From Hymenobacter metallilatus (GTDB lineage Bacteria; Bacteroidota; Bacteroidia; Cytophagales; Hymenobacteraceae), in contig NZ_RWIS01000011.1 of assembly GCF_003944705.1 (NCBI RefSeq), forward strand, positions 91,253 to 155,252: a stretch of DNA of 64,000 nucleotides, written 5' to 3'. The first letter of the stretch is position 1. Each line of letters opens with the position of its first letter. The translations under genes and the position numbers were made by a program. Shown in pieces: positions 17,623 through 25,712 of the stretch. The notes under the pieces were generated by a model. It did not search any database. It was not told the origin of the DNA and saw only the letters and a list, made by a program, of their open reading frames with translations.

Positions 17623-18317
17623 GGAAATACCAAGGATTTAAGGAGAAGAATTGCTTTCCACAGCAGCCCCCGGCCGGCCACTACCACGGCCAGCCAGAAC
17701 TGCCAGAACTGCCAGAATTTGCTATCGAGGTAGACCAGCCGCTCGTGTACATTCTCGGTGACATGCGAGGGGTATTCCACTTTCTGCGGGGCTTCGACGA
17801 TAGAGAAGCCATATTTGCCGGTGGCGCCCCGCTCAATCTTGAAAGTGATGCCGTAGGCGGGGAACTTCACCAGGGTATCCGGCAGGCAGGCCCGGGCATT
17901 GAAGGCCTGGAGCACTTTGGCCCGGAGCCGGGCAACTTCCGCCCGTAGCTCGCTATCCGCTTTTTCCGACTGCACCAGCAGCTGCAGGGCCTGGAGCAGC
18001 GAATCCCGTTCGATACGGTTACGGGCGGTATCTGCCTGCACTGGCACCTCGACATACACCGTTTTACCAGGTATCTCTTTGGTTTCAGTGCGGGTGATGG
18101 TGCGGGTAAGTGCCCGGCCGGGGTACTTGCGCAGCAGCTGATCCAGTACGTCCAGCTCCACCCCAGGCGCGTAGCGGCCGGTGCTGGTATCCGGGGGCAC
18201 CACTGGCTGTTGTTTGAGGTCCTTCAAATACTTGTTCCACTGCCGAAGCCGGCGCGTTTCAGGTGAGCAGCTGCCAAGCAGCAGCAGGAAGGCGAAGAAG
18301 AGGAGGAGTCGTTGCAT
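17619..18317 (-). CDS. Lipoprotein with C-terminal TM segment, spanin candidate
   Basis: A 232-residue protein with a lipoprotein signal (LLLFFAFLLLLGSC, acylated Cys17) and a coiled-coil-like middle (about 90-140, LLQALQLLVQSEKADSELRAE). The C-terminus is strongly hydrophobic and aromatic (about 200-230, FWQFWLAVVVAGRGLLWKAI). An outer-membrane lipid anchor plus a C-terminal inner-membrane helix is the layout of unimolecular spanins, which fuse the two membranes in the last lysis step. It also follows a short TM plus coiled-coil protein, so it could instead be the o-spanin of a pair. Its stop overlaps the holin-like ATG. Confidence 0.6.
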   Translation of the reverse strand: MQRLLLFFAFLLLLGSCSPETRRLRQWNKYLKDLKQQPVVPPDTSTGRYAPGVELDVLDQLLRKYPGRALTRTITRTETKEIPGKTVYVEVPVQADTARNRIERDSLLQALQLLVQSEKADSELRAEVARLRAKVLQAFNARACLPDTLVKFPAYGITFKIERGATGKYGFSIVEAPQKVEYPSHVTENVHERLVYLDSKFWQFWQFWLAVVVAGRGLLWKAILLLKSLVFP

Positions 18318-18329
18318 GGCAGGTGTTGG

Positions 18330-18647
18330 TTAGCGGGGCGCAGGAATCTTTTGCAGGCGGTCGATCTGGGCTTCCATTTCGGCCAGTTTGGCGGCGCGGG
18401 CCTGCTCGTAGGAGGCGAGCCTGGCAGCAGCTTCGGCTTCGCGCTTGGCTTTATCGGCCTGGTAATCGGTGCGGAGCGCGTTCAGGTCGGTGCGGAGCGT
18501 TTCAATCTTGTCGGCGTTGGCCGCTACTTTGCCTTCCAGGGCTCCGTACTTGTAGGAGAAAGTGGCCAGTGAGCCGATGACACCTGCCAGCAGACTCAAT
18601 AGCGGCATGATCCACGGCGGAAAAGAGGGTTTTTGTTCAGCGGGCAT
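18330..18647 (-). CDS. TM plus coiled-coil phage protein, possible i-spanin
   Basis: A 105-residue protein. One membrane helix at about 13-33 (IMPLLSLLAGVIGSLATFSYK) is followed by a charged coiled coil (about 36-100, with Asp, Lys, Glu and Ala heptads). ATG 18647 (MPAEQKPSF) is chosen because the longer frame runs through the palindromic promoter. Its place is first in the lysis unit, 12 bp before the lipoprotein gene. The Rz/Rz1 layout (TM-coiled coil, then lipoprotein) fits, as does a tail chaperone or holin regulator. No family is recognised with confidence. Confidence 0.55.
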   Translation of the reverse strand: MPAEQKPSFPPWIMPLLSLLAGVIGSLATFSYKYGALEGKVAANADKIETLRTDLNALRTDYQADKAKREAEAAARLASYEQARAAKLAEMEAQIDRLQKIPAPR

Positions 18648-18677
18648 GGAGGATCGGCGGCGTATCAAGCTGATAAT

Positions 18678-18700
18678 ATTGTATGTAAAATACATACAAT
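18678..18700 (-). promoter_or_regulatory. Late palindromic promoter/operator, lysis unit
   Basis: Perfect arms ATTGTATGTA and TACATACAAT with an AAA centre on + (TTT in the transcribed direction), 30 bp before the ATG at 18647. On the minus strand a TTTGC box lies 21 bp upstream of the central TATTTTAC, the spacing of Bacteroidota -33 and -7 elements. It is one of seven copies in the late region. Confidence 0.85.
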
Positions 18701-18748
18701 AAGTTGAGGAAAGCAAAAGCCCTGTTAGATGGGCGAGGCAGTTGTGTA

Positions 18749-21622
18749 TTACGCTGGTGTGAGGCCTACTCCCTGGAGGTGATACATGGCCCCGGGGCCG
18801 CTTATATCCACTGCTACATACAGTATGTTGGAGCTGTTGCTGGTATGGGTGCGCTTCAGCACCCACGAGCTACCCCCGTCCACTGAGATTTCTGAGTAAA
18901 TAACCGAGCCGGCTCGCCGTAGGCGCGCGAACAGGCCCAGAGAACCCGACTGGTTTAGCGCAACACCATTGCCGCCATCGAAGGCGTACAGGAACTTCCC
19001 ATCCCCGCCGCCCGCGTCGTAACTGGCATTCCAGATACCTGCCTGGAAGTTGGTGTAAAAGTTTCCGTTGCTGTCAAACTCAATGGTGTTGGTGGTTTTC
19101 AAACCTAATACAGCGTCGAAGGCATCCGGCTGGCTCAATTTCATTGCTACCCAGCCGTCGCCTACCATCTTCATATTGGTCAGGCCTGCCCCGCCGTAGA
19201 AGCCGAACGGTTTGCCGGTGGTGGCGACGATTTTGGCATCCGTTTGCTGTACGAAGGTGCTCGATGCCGATAACGCCGTAGCACCCGGTATCAACGTTAC
19301 GTTAGTGTCTGAGGTGGCCAGCACCAGGCCCGCGCCCTGCGGATAGGTGAGCTTGCCGCTTTTCTCAATATCGGATACCAGGTACAGGTCGGCAGCACTG
19401 GCATAGGTGTAGGTGTAAACATCCGTCCAGCTACTACCATCGGTGGATTTCTGGGCTTTCAGCACCGTGCCGTTTCGATACAGGCGAAGAAAATTTCCGA
19501 CTGCAACAGTAAAGCCGGTATCAGTCGCGGCACCGCCATTATCGACTACGTATATCTTGCCGTCACTGCTGCGCCATACCGCCGCCTCCATAGCGGCATA
19601 GCCCACGCGGCTGTTATCCGTGTTTACGCCCACAATGGCATCCTGTGCGCCGGCGGTAATCTTGCTACCTACCCAGCCGGTGCCACCAGCGGGCAGTTTG
19701 TAGCCTGACAGGCCCGTCGCCCCGTAGCCCGCCGCCGTAGCCGCCGAGGTAATCACGCCGGCCTGAATCACCTGGTTTACCTGGGTGGGGTAGGTGACCG
19801 CCTGGGCACCAGCCGCATAGTTGCCGGCCTGAGCAGGCGGCTGCACCGGGGACGGCTGGGCGGTACCGAACAGGTACTGCATAATGCCGGCTACCAGCCG
19901 GTTGATCAGATTTCCGCCCGCGCCGTAGCCGGCGACGGTGGGGTGTACCCCGTCGCCGGACAGCTCAGGGTTGGTGGCATCATACGCCGGATCAACCAGC
20001 GTCAGCACGTCAAACCCCGCCGTGCCCGCAGTTTTCTTGGCCTGCAAAATGTTCACGCATTCGGCCATGACCTGCGGAAAATCGGCCCGGGGCGGGTAGT
20101 ACGTGGCGTTGGTGGAGTCGCGGAAGTTGTCCGGAAAGCCCAGCAGGGCTACAATGCCCAGGGAGGGATGCGCGGCTTTGCGGTTCAGGCAGTAGGCATT
20201 GAATGAATCCGCGCCCTGCTGCGCGGTGGTCGTTGCGTACGGCGGGCGGAAGATATTGAACGGCTCACCGATGGTCAGCACCACGTTGCGTTTGGTCGCA
20301 TCAAACTGCGTATCGATGTCCTGCGCGACGCTGTTCATCTCGTCGCTGGTCTGGCCGCTAATCCCGTTCCAGTCAAACGACAGGCCGCCGCTCAGGCCGG
20401 CGGCGGCTAGTTGCTGCGGGGTTTTGGCAGCCAGGGCACTAGCAACCTTCGCTTCGAAATCAGCATGCCACCCGGTTGCGTAGTCTTCCGTGCTGATGCT
20501 GTTGCCATCGACGATAAACTGCAGATCTTTTACCGCTGCCTGTGGCGTGGCACTTACCACCGTACCGCCCAGGCTGGTGCCGATGCTGTTCGTGGCAAAC
20601 GCCCGGAATTGGTACGGCATACCGTTGGTCAAGCCCGTAATCGGGAAGCTGAGGTTCGCCGTGGTACCGGCCACGCTCCAGCTGGTCGCGCCAGTTGGGC
20701 GGTACTCGTAGCGGTAGCTCAGAATGGGGGAACCGCCGTTGGCCGGGGCCTCTACGGTCACCACTACCTGCCCGTTGCCAGCTGCGGTGTCGAGCTGCGT
20801 CACCGCGCTTGGGGCGGTAGCGGCGGGTTCCGCCGGACCGGTAAAAGCCACTGCATTGCTCACACTGAAGCCAGCTGGCCGGCTGCCGCTGGCCACCACC
20901 CGGCTGCGCACCGTGCCAACCCCATGCGGGCCGGTAATGCCGGGGAAATACACCCGGCCGTTCTGCACGTAGGCATCGATGCGAACCGAATAGCCAGCTG
21001 CTTCCGTTGATTTTTCCAGCTCATACTCAGATGCTGACGGGAAACCAGCGACCAGCGAGTGCGAGAAGATGTTGCTCACATCGTCCGTCTGCGGATTGCG
21101 CGGAGCTTCCGGCTGTGCTACTGTGGCAGCCGAAATCCGCAGCTTATTATTGACTACCGAAATGGTGATACCCGACCCAGCCTCCACTACCGCATTAAGC
21201 AGCTGTGCCGTCAGTTCCGCCCCGCCCGCTCCAATGGCGGTATCAGTATCCGTAACCAGGTTATAGGCAATAGCTGTTACCGAGCCATTGGATTCCAGCC
21301 GGGTGCCAATGGCGGCCAGCTGGGTGCGGCTGACGGCCTGCAGCACCACCGGCAGCTTGCCCACGCCCCGGCCGGTTACCTGGTAGGTGGTGCCCCGCGT
21401 AAGCTTGCCTGCATCAACGGCTTCCAGCAAATCGGTGCGACTGGCCTGTACATACAGCGGAGCCGCCTGCGTACCCGCGGTAGCGGCGCCGGCCAGCAAC
21501 TGCGACTTGTCGATACGGTATTCTTTTGCCTCCGATGGCACGCCCATCATAAAAACAGCATCGTCCGGCAAGGGCGTGCTGAGAGGCCACGGAGCAAGAG
21601 AATCCAGATACTGATTGGCCAT
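18749..21622 (-). CDS. Tail fibre with fibronectin III and SGNH/GDSL esterase domains
   Basis: A 957-residue tail protein. The N-terminus (about 1-260) looks like a tail-attachment and trimer region. Residues about 271-362 form a fibronectin type III domain. Residues about 366-590 form an SGNH hydrolase with DGNSIS (nucleophile Ser375) and SGDGVHP (Asp557, His560). Two similar 150-residue beta-rich domains follow (about 630-800 and 805-957), probably carbohydrate binding. The enzyme part would remove acyl groups from a surface polysaccharide during adsorption. It lies last in the tail unit, before the lysis promoter. Domain boundaries are read by eye. Confidence 0.8.
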   Translation of the reverse strand: MANQYLDSLAPWPLSTPLPDDAVFMMGVPSEAKEYRIDKSQLLAGAATAGTQAAPLYVQASRTDLLEAVDAGKLTRGTTYQVTGRGVGKLPVVLQAVSRTQLAAIGTRLESNGSVTAIAYNLVTDTDTAIGAGGAELTAQLLNAVVEAGSGITISVVNNKLRISAATVAQPEAPRNPQTDDVSNIFSHSLVAGFPSASEYELEKSTEAAGYSVRIDAYVQNGRVYFPGITGPHGVGTVRSRVVASGSRPAGFSVSNAVAFTGPAEPAATAPSAVTQLDTAAGNGQVVVTVEAPANGGSPILSYRYEYRPTGATSWSVAGTTANLSFPITGLTNGMPYQFRAFATNSIGTSLGGTVVSATPQAAVKDLQFIVDGNSISTEDYATGWHADFEAKVASALAAKTPQQLAAAGLSGGLSFDWNGISGQTSDEMNSVAQDIDTQFDATKRNVVLTIGEPFNIFRPPYATTTAQQGADSFNAYCLNRKAAHPSLGIVALLGFPDNFRDSTNATYYPPRADFPQVMAECVNILQAKKTAGTAGFDVLTLVDPAYDATNPELSGDGVHPTVAGYGAGGNLINRLVAGIMQYLFGTAQPSPVQPPAQAGNYAAGAQAVTYPTQVNQVIQAGVITSAATAAGYGATGLSGYKLPAGGTGWVGSKITAGAQDAIVGVNTDNSRVGYAAMEAAVWRSSDGKIYVVDNGGAATDTGFTVAVGNFLRLYRNGTVLKAQKSTDGSSWTDVYTYTYASAADLYLVSDIEKSGKLTYPQGAGLVLATSDTNVTLIPGATALSASSTFVQQTDAKIVATTGKPFGFYGGAGLTNMKMVGDGWVAMKLSQPDAFDAVLGLKTTNTIEFDSNGNFYTNFQAGIWNASYDAGGGDGKFLYAFDGGNGVALNQSGSLGLFARLRRAGSVIYSEISVDGGSSWVLKRTHTSNSSNILYVAVDISGPGAMYHLQGVGLTPA

Positions 21623-21627
21623 GGTTC

Positions 21628-23439
21628 TTAATGGAGTTTAAGGAACCCGCCTTGGCGCAGCTCCAGTAAGGAATCATCTGTGGTTGGCAGCGCCCCGTTA
21701 TCGGTGCTGTTGCCCGTGCCGAAGCCGTCGAGCAGTTCCAGTGTGACCTGCCCCGCCGACAGCGGGTAGTTGCGCAGTTCGGTGGCCTCATAGGCATCGG
21801 GCGCCAGCACGGCCCGACCCTGCACCCGCACCTCATCCAGGCGGAATACCAGCGTAAGCTGCTCATGTAGCCAGTCTGGCAGCCCGGCCGTTTCCAGCAC
21901 CAGCTGCCGTCGCACCGCGGAAGAAAGCATCGTCGGTACCCCGCTGCTGGAGCGGTGCACGGTGGCGTCGCTGGCCGGCTTGCGGCGGAAAAAGGTCCCC
22001 GGCAGCCGCAACCGGCCCTGCATGCCGGTTGTCCACACCATACCGAAGGCGTTGTCGCGGTTGCGGTACTCTACTACCACCGTGTTGTGGTGCTCAGCAG
22101 CCAGGTGCAGCGGTTCGGAGACGGCTACTACGTCGGCTTCGGTCGCATCGGTGCCCCGCAGCTTTACCTGGTAGTCGCCGGCGGCCAGCCCGGATAGGTT
22201 CAGCACCGCTTCCCAGACGTTGAAGTCCACAATGTCCAGCTGCCAGCGGGCACTGATGTCGCCGGCGGCCGGTGCCCATGGGCGAGTCAGCACCAACACC
22301 TGCTCGCCATCCAGCCAAGCTACTTCCCGCACGCGGTAGGTGCCCGATGCACCACCGTTGAGCGTAAGCCGCCCGGCTCGGCGCAACGACGGCGGCAGCG
22401 CCCCGGCTTCGGCTATCAATGCGGTGAGCCCACCGCTATACTCGCGCAGCGATACAGCCAATGGATCAGACAGCCCAGTCAGGCGCTGTACCAGTACCAG
22501 CGGCTGGGTACGCACCAGTTGGCCGGTTTGGGGCCGGTAGATTTCGGCCTGAACCGCCGTAAAATCGGTGTGCACCTGCAGGGCAAGCAGGTCGCAGAAC
22601 TGTACTTTCTGCCGGAACAACGGCCGCAGCTGCTGGCCAGGACGGGTCTGGTGGCAGAACAGCGTATTATCCAGCGTCTCAAACACTGCGCAGGTATCGG
22701 TAGCCTGCTCCAGCACGAACCGGAGCGGGTTCAGGCGCGGCACCCTGAAGACCGGTTTGCGTACCGGCGGGGCGTAGGTGCAGCTCCCATCCTCGTAGCG
22801 GGCGTTTGGGTTGAAGTTGTTGGCGGCCCGGTCGGTGCAGCCACCGACAACGGCGGCTACCAGCCGAAATTCCTGTTCCAGGATCTGGGCCGGGGCAGAG
22901 CTGTCGGTTACGCGGGCCAGGTAGGTGGCCGGCGCGGTCAGGCCGGTTACTTCTACCCACCCGTCGTTGTTGAGCTGCCCGGTGCGGGCCGGGCCGGGGC
23001 CAATGATTTCGTAATTCAGCGGGGCCGTGCCGCCGGTGGTGTCCAGCTGCACCCGGCCGGTGGTCTGGCCTGGAGCCGGCGAAAACGGCGTTACCCGTTC
23101 CCAGGCCAGCGCGCCGAAGCCGCACTCGGTGGCGTTCGGGGTATCCTGCGGGGTGATGAGGCCGCCGCCTACGTGGATATAGGCCCGGCGGGTGGTGCCG
23201 AAGCATTCCGCATGTACCTCGCCCAGCACCTCAACATCTTCCGGAATCGGGTCGGTACTACCTTGCCCGGTATAGCGGGAAAACCGCGGGTTCTGGCTGC
23301 CGTCGCGGTACAGTATGGTGCGCGTAACCGTATCGAAGTCCCACGTCTCGACGAAGTAGAGTTCGGAGGAAATCTGCGGGTCCGGGTCCTGCACGACCTG
23401 ATCAAAGGTGTAGGCGGTGCGGTAGCGTTTGTAAGCCAT
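21628..23439 (-). CDS. Large tail/baseplate structural protein
   Basis: A 603-residue protein with no enzymatic motif. Its beta-rich middle includes a segment TTGGTAPLNYEI like the Bacteroidota SprB/PKD-type repeat, and CTDRAANNFNPNARYEDGSC (about 200-220), a calcium-binding DxNxDG-like motif common in secreted and phage adhesins. The C-terminal third resembles a carbohydrate-binding or tail-hub module. The ATG overlaps the stop of the upstream tail gene by one base (TAATG), and the tail fibre follows 5 bp later. A distal-tail or fibre-attachment role is inferred from order. Confidence 0.6.
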   Translation of the reverse strand: MAYKRYRTAYTFDQVVQDPDPQISSELYFVETWDFDTVTRTILYRDGSQNPRFSRYTGQGSTDPIPEDVEVLGEVHAECFGTTRRAYIHVGGGLITPQDTPNATECGFGALAWERVTPFSPAPGQTTGRVQLDTTGGTAPLNYEIIGPGPARTGQLNNDGWVEVTGLTAPATYLARVTDSSAPAQILEQEFRLVAAVVGGCTDRAANNFNPNARYEDGSCTYAPPVRKPVFRVPRLNPLRFVLEQATDTCAVFETLDNTLFCHQTRPGQQLRPLFRQKVQFCDLLALQVHTDFTAVQAEIYRPQTGQLVRTQPLVLVQRLTGLSDPLAVSLREYSGGLTALIAEAGALPPSLRRAGRLTLNGGASGTYRVREVAWLDGEQVLVLTRPWAPAAGDISARWQLDIVDFNVWEAVLNLSGLAAGDYQVKLRGTDATEADVVAVSEPLHLAAEHHNTVVVEYRNRDNAFGMVWTTGMQGRLRLPGTFFRRKPASDATVHRSSSGVPTMLSSAVRRQLVLETAGLPDWLHEQLTLVFRLDEVRVQGRAVLAPDAYEATELRNYPLSAGQVTLELLDGFGTGNSTDNGALPTTDDSLLELRQGGFLKLH

Positions 23440-25628
23440 TACGCGGAAGGGGTATGGCAGCGCAGCAGGGTAAAATCAGCCTGCTCGCGGCTCAGCGTGT
23501 GTTTGAAATCCAGCAGCCAGCCTTCCTGCCACTGCCCGCGCTCATCCTGGAACCGCACCCGGCCCCGTGGATTAGCCAGCACAGCGGCGGCCTGGGCCCG
23601 TGTACAGGGCGCGGTAAACTCCCAGGACTGCGCCCGCCACAACGGCTCGCCGAGGGCGGCTACCGGGATGTCAGCGTGTTCGGCTACTGCTGTTTCGCCC
23701 GGCAAGCGGGTGCTGAGCGTGTTGTTGCCTTCCCCGAAGCTGAAGCGCAGCCGGCGGCCCTGCTGGTAGCGCAGTCCGGCGGCCAGAGCAGGGCCGTGGC
23801 GGCGCAACATGCGGGCGGGGGAGAGGCGTAGGTTGTAGGCGGTATCCGGAGAATACAGCCCCGACACCTCGGCAAACAGTTGGTTGCGCTCGGTCTGAAA
23901 CGTACCCAGCGGGGCCCGCAGCAGGCAGATCAGGAAGTTCTCGTTGTCGCTGCCGGTATCAGTGGTAGCGGTGGCATCGTAGCGCTGCCGGCGGGTGCTT
24001 TCCAGGTAAAAGCCAGCCGTAATGTAGTTGCCCACGGCATCGTAGGTGGCCTGCGGCTGCACCAGGGGGAGTGCCCATTCGCGGGTGGCGTTGAACTCGT
24101 CCAGCCCGTTCAGGCGCTGGGTTTGCCACTTCTGCCAGCCGGCTTTGGCCGTAATGTAGGTGCGGTCCGGTAGTTCTTTCAGCAGCAGATTGCTGATGAG
24201 TGTGCCAGCCGTATCCGGCAGGTAGTCCTGCACCGGGGCGGCCAGCGTCAGCACGACCTGTTCGGCATAGAAGTAGCTGGCCTGCTCTACCCGCAGCACT
24301 TCCGCGCCATCCGGTAGCCGTTCGGTGCCGTAGCCCAGCCAGTGCGCGGCATAGAGCGAGTCGAACAGGTCTTTCCAGGTAGCGTACAATGATTTAAGCA
24401 GGAGCGGGAACCCGCGCACCTGGAAGCCGCTGGTTACCAGCAGCAGGCTGCCCGGGCCGTCGGCGGGGTAGGCAGGCACCGTATCGGTGCGGCCGTAGAA
24501 AGTGCTGCGCAACGCCACCGGCTGGTCGGTCAAGGCCTGGGCAAGCCGGTCCAGCGCCTCATACACCAACAGCCCGGCCGCCGGGGTCGGGTCGGTCTGC
24601 GTATCAGCCTGCATGCGGAAATAGGAGCCGGGCTGCATCTCCAGCAGCACCGTAAACTGGTACGGACCAATGGCGGGGCCGCTGATGTCGTAGACGTGCA
24701 GGCGGCCGTACAGGTAAATCCGGTCGCCGATGTTCAGCGGACGGGTGATACGGTAGGCGGCTGTCAGCTGCTTGCGGTACTCGCCGGCAATGCCAGCGTC
24801 CTGAAAGGAAAACAACTCGATTGGCGGCTCGTCGTTCAGGCGGAAATACACCTTGCCCTCGGCTTTGTCAAAGTCCCCTTTGCCGTTCTGCCGCTGAATC
24901 CGCAGCAAACACTGAATATTGAAATCGATGCTGAACAGCCCCCGTTCCTGGGTGGTGTACACCGGCACTTCTGGATTTGTATCTGGCATGGTGACGGTAC
25001 CAGCGTAGGTTTCCTGTACGCCGAACTCATCTACCACGGCTGAGCCAAACCCAAAGTACATCACCTTAAAGCGGCTGTTACCGTCGGTCACGTAGTCGGG
25101 GAATGGAGGAACAGGGGAGTCGGGTGTGATAACCTCATACCGCTGCCGAATAGCTTTGCTGTGCAGTTCTATTGTAGTGGGTGCAAACGCAGGTAGAGCT
25201 TTACCGCTTACCGACTCGCGGCCCAATAGGTCCACGGTGGTATCTTCCCGGTTCAGGAACTTCTGCGTGAAGCCTGGCTTCTCAACAAGGCACCGAAACT
25301 CGGTGGCGGTCTGCGTAGCACCGCTCATATTGATACGGCCCTGGTAGTAGGTTTCCCAGCAGAACGTGTTGGGGTCGTACACTTCTACCAGTAGATCTAT
25401 TTCCGCCTCGGGGCCAGCTATATCCAGCACCTGGGTCAGGTAGGCGCGGCCCTCTTTCACGAAGCCTAATTCCACCATATACTCAGTGGAAAGCCCGTGG
25501 TATTTCGGGTCGCGGTGCAGCGTAACGCCCATTTCTTCCCAGCCGATCGGGTCGGTGCTCTGCCGTTGCGGGCCTAGTAGTTCGCTCAGCAGGGTAAAGC
25601 GCAGAAGGGTCTGGTTTTGGTCTAACAT
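23439..25628 (-). CDS. Large tail protein (distal tail/hub candidate)
   Basis: A 729-residue protein, first gene of the leftward tail unit. It begins MLDQNQTLLRFTLLSELLG. It shows repeated beta-strand patterns and no catalytic motif. By position (next to the tape measure, before the fibre genes) it probably builds the tail hub or baseplate. The ATG at 25628 follows the palindromic promoter with a 1-bp gap, so the transcript would be nearly leaderless. It is divergent from the tape measure gene, which is unusual since these two are normally co-transcribed. Confidence 0.6.
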   Translation of the reverse strand: MLDQNQTLLRFTLLSELLGPQRQSTDPIGWEEMGVTLHRDPKYHGLSTEYMVELGFVKEGRAYLTQVLDIAGPEAEIDLLVEVYDPNTFCWETYYQGRINMSGATQTATEFRCLVEKPGFTQKFLNREDTTVDLLGRESVSGKALPAFAPTTIELHSKAIRQRYEVITPDSPVPPFPDYVTDGNSRFKVMYFGFGSAVVDEFGVQETYAGTVTMPDTNPEVPVYTTQERGLFSIDFNIQCLLRIQRQNGKGDFDKAEGKVYFRLNDEPPIELFSFQDAGIAGEYRKQLTAAYRITRPLNIGDRIYLYGRLHVYDISGPAIGPYQFTVLLEMQPGSYFRMQADTQTDPTPAAGLLVYEALDRLAQALTDQPVALRSTFYGRTDTVPAYPADGPGSLLLVTSGFQVRGFPLLLKSLYATWKDLFDSLYAAHWLGYGTERLPDGAEVLRVEQASYFYAEQVVLTLAAPVQDYLPDTAGTLISNLLLKELPDRTYITAKAGWQKWQTQRLNGLDEFNATREWALPLVQPQATYDAVGNYITAGFYLESTRRQRYDATATTDTGSDNENFLICLLRAPLGTFQTERNQLFAEVSGLYSPDTAYNLRLSPARMLRRHGPALAAGLRYQQGRRLRFSFGEGNNTLSTRLPGETAVAEHADIPVAALGEPLWRAQSWEFTAPCTRAQAAAVLANPRGRVRFQDERGQWQEGWLLDFKHTLSREQADFTLLRCHTPSA

Positions 25629-25629
25629 T

Positions 25630-25652
25630 ATTGTATGTAAAATACATACAAT
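25630..25652 (-). promoter_or_regulatory. Late palindromic promoter/operator, tail unit
   Basis: A perfect copy of the 10-3-10 palindrome, AAA centre on +. It ends 1 bp before the ATG of the large tail gene. A TTTGC box lies 21 bp upstream of its central TATTTTAC on the minus strand, exactly as at the lysis-unit copy. It stands back to back with the copy at 25690-25712. Confidence 0.85.
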
Positions 25653-25689
25653 ATTTTCACGAAAGCAAAGGGGTTGATTGCTGAATAAT

Positions 25690-25712
25690 ATTGTATGTAT
25701 TTTACATACATG
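25690..25712 (+). promoter_or_regulatory. Late palindromic promoter/operator, tape measure
   Basis: Left arm ATTGTATGTA, centre TTT, right arm TACATACATG (the last two bases differ from the consensus). Its last bases are part of the ATG of the tape measure at 25710. A GTTG box 21 bp upstream of the central TATTTTAC can serve as -33. Together with the copy at 25630 it forms a divergent promoter pair 37 bp apart. Confidence 0.8.

Noticed and set aside
22519..23769. 416-codon + frame over the tail genes
   Set aside because: Antisense to coupled tail genes and without any domain pattern.
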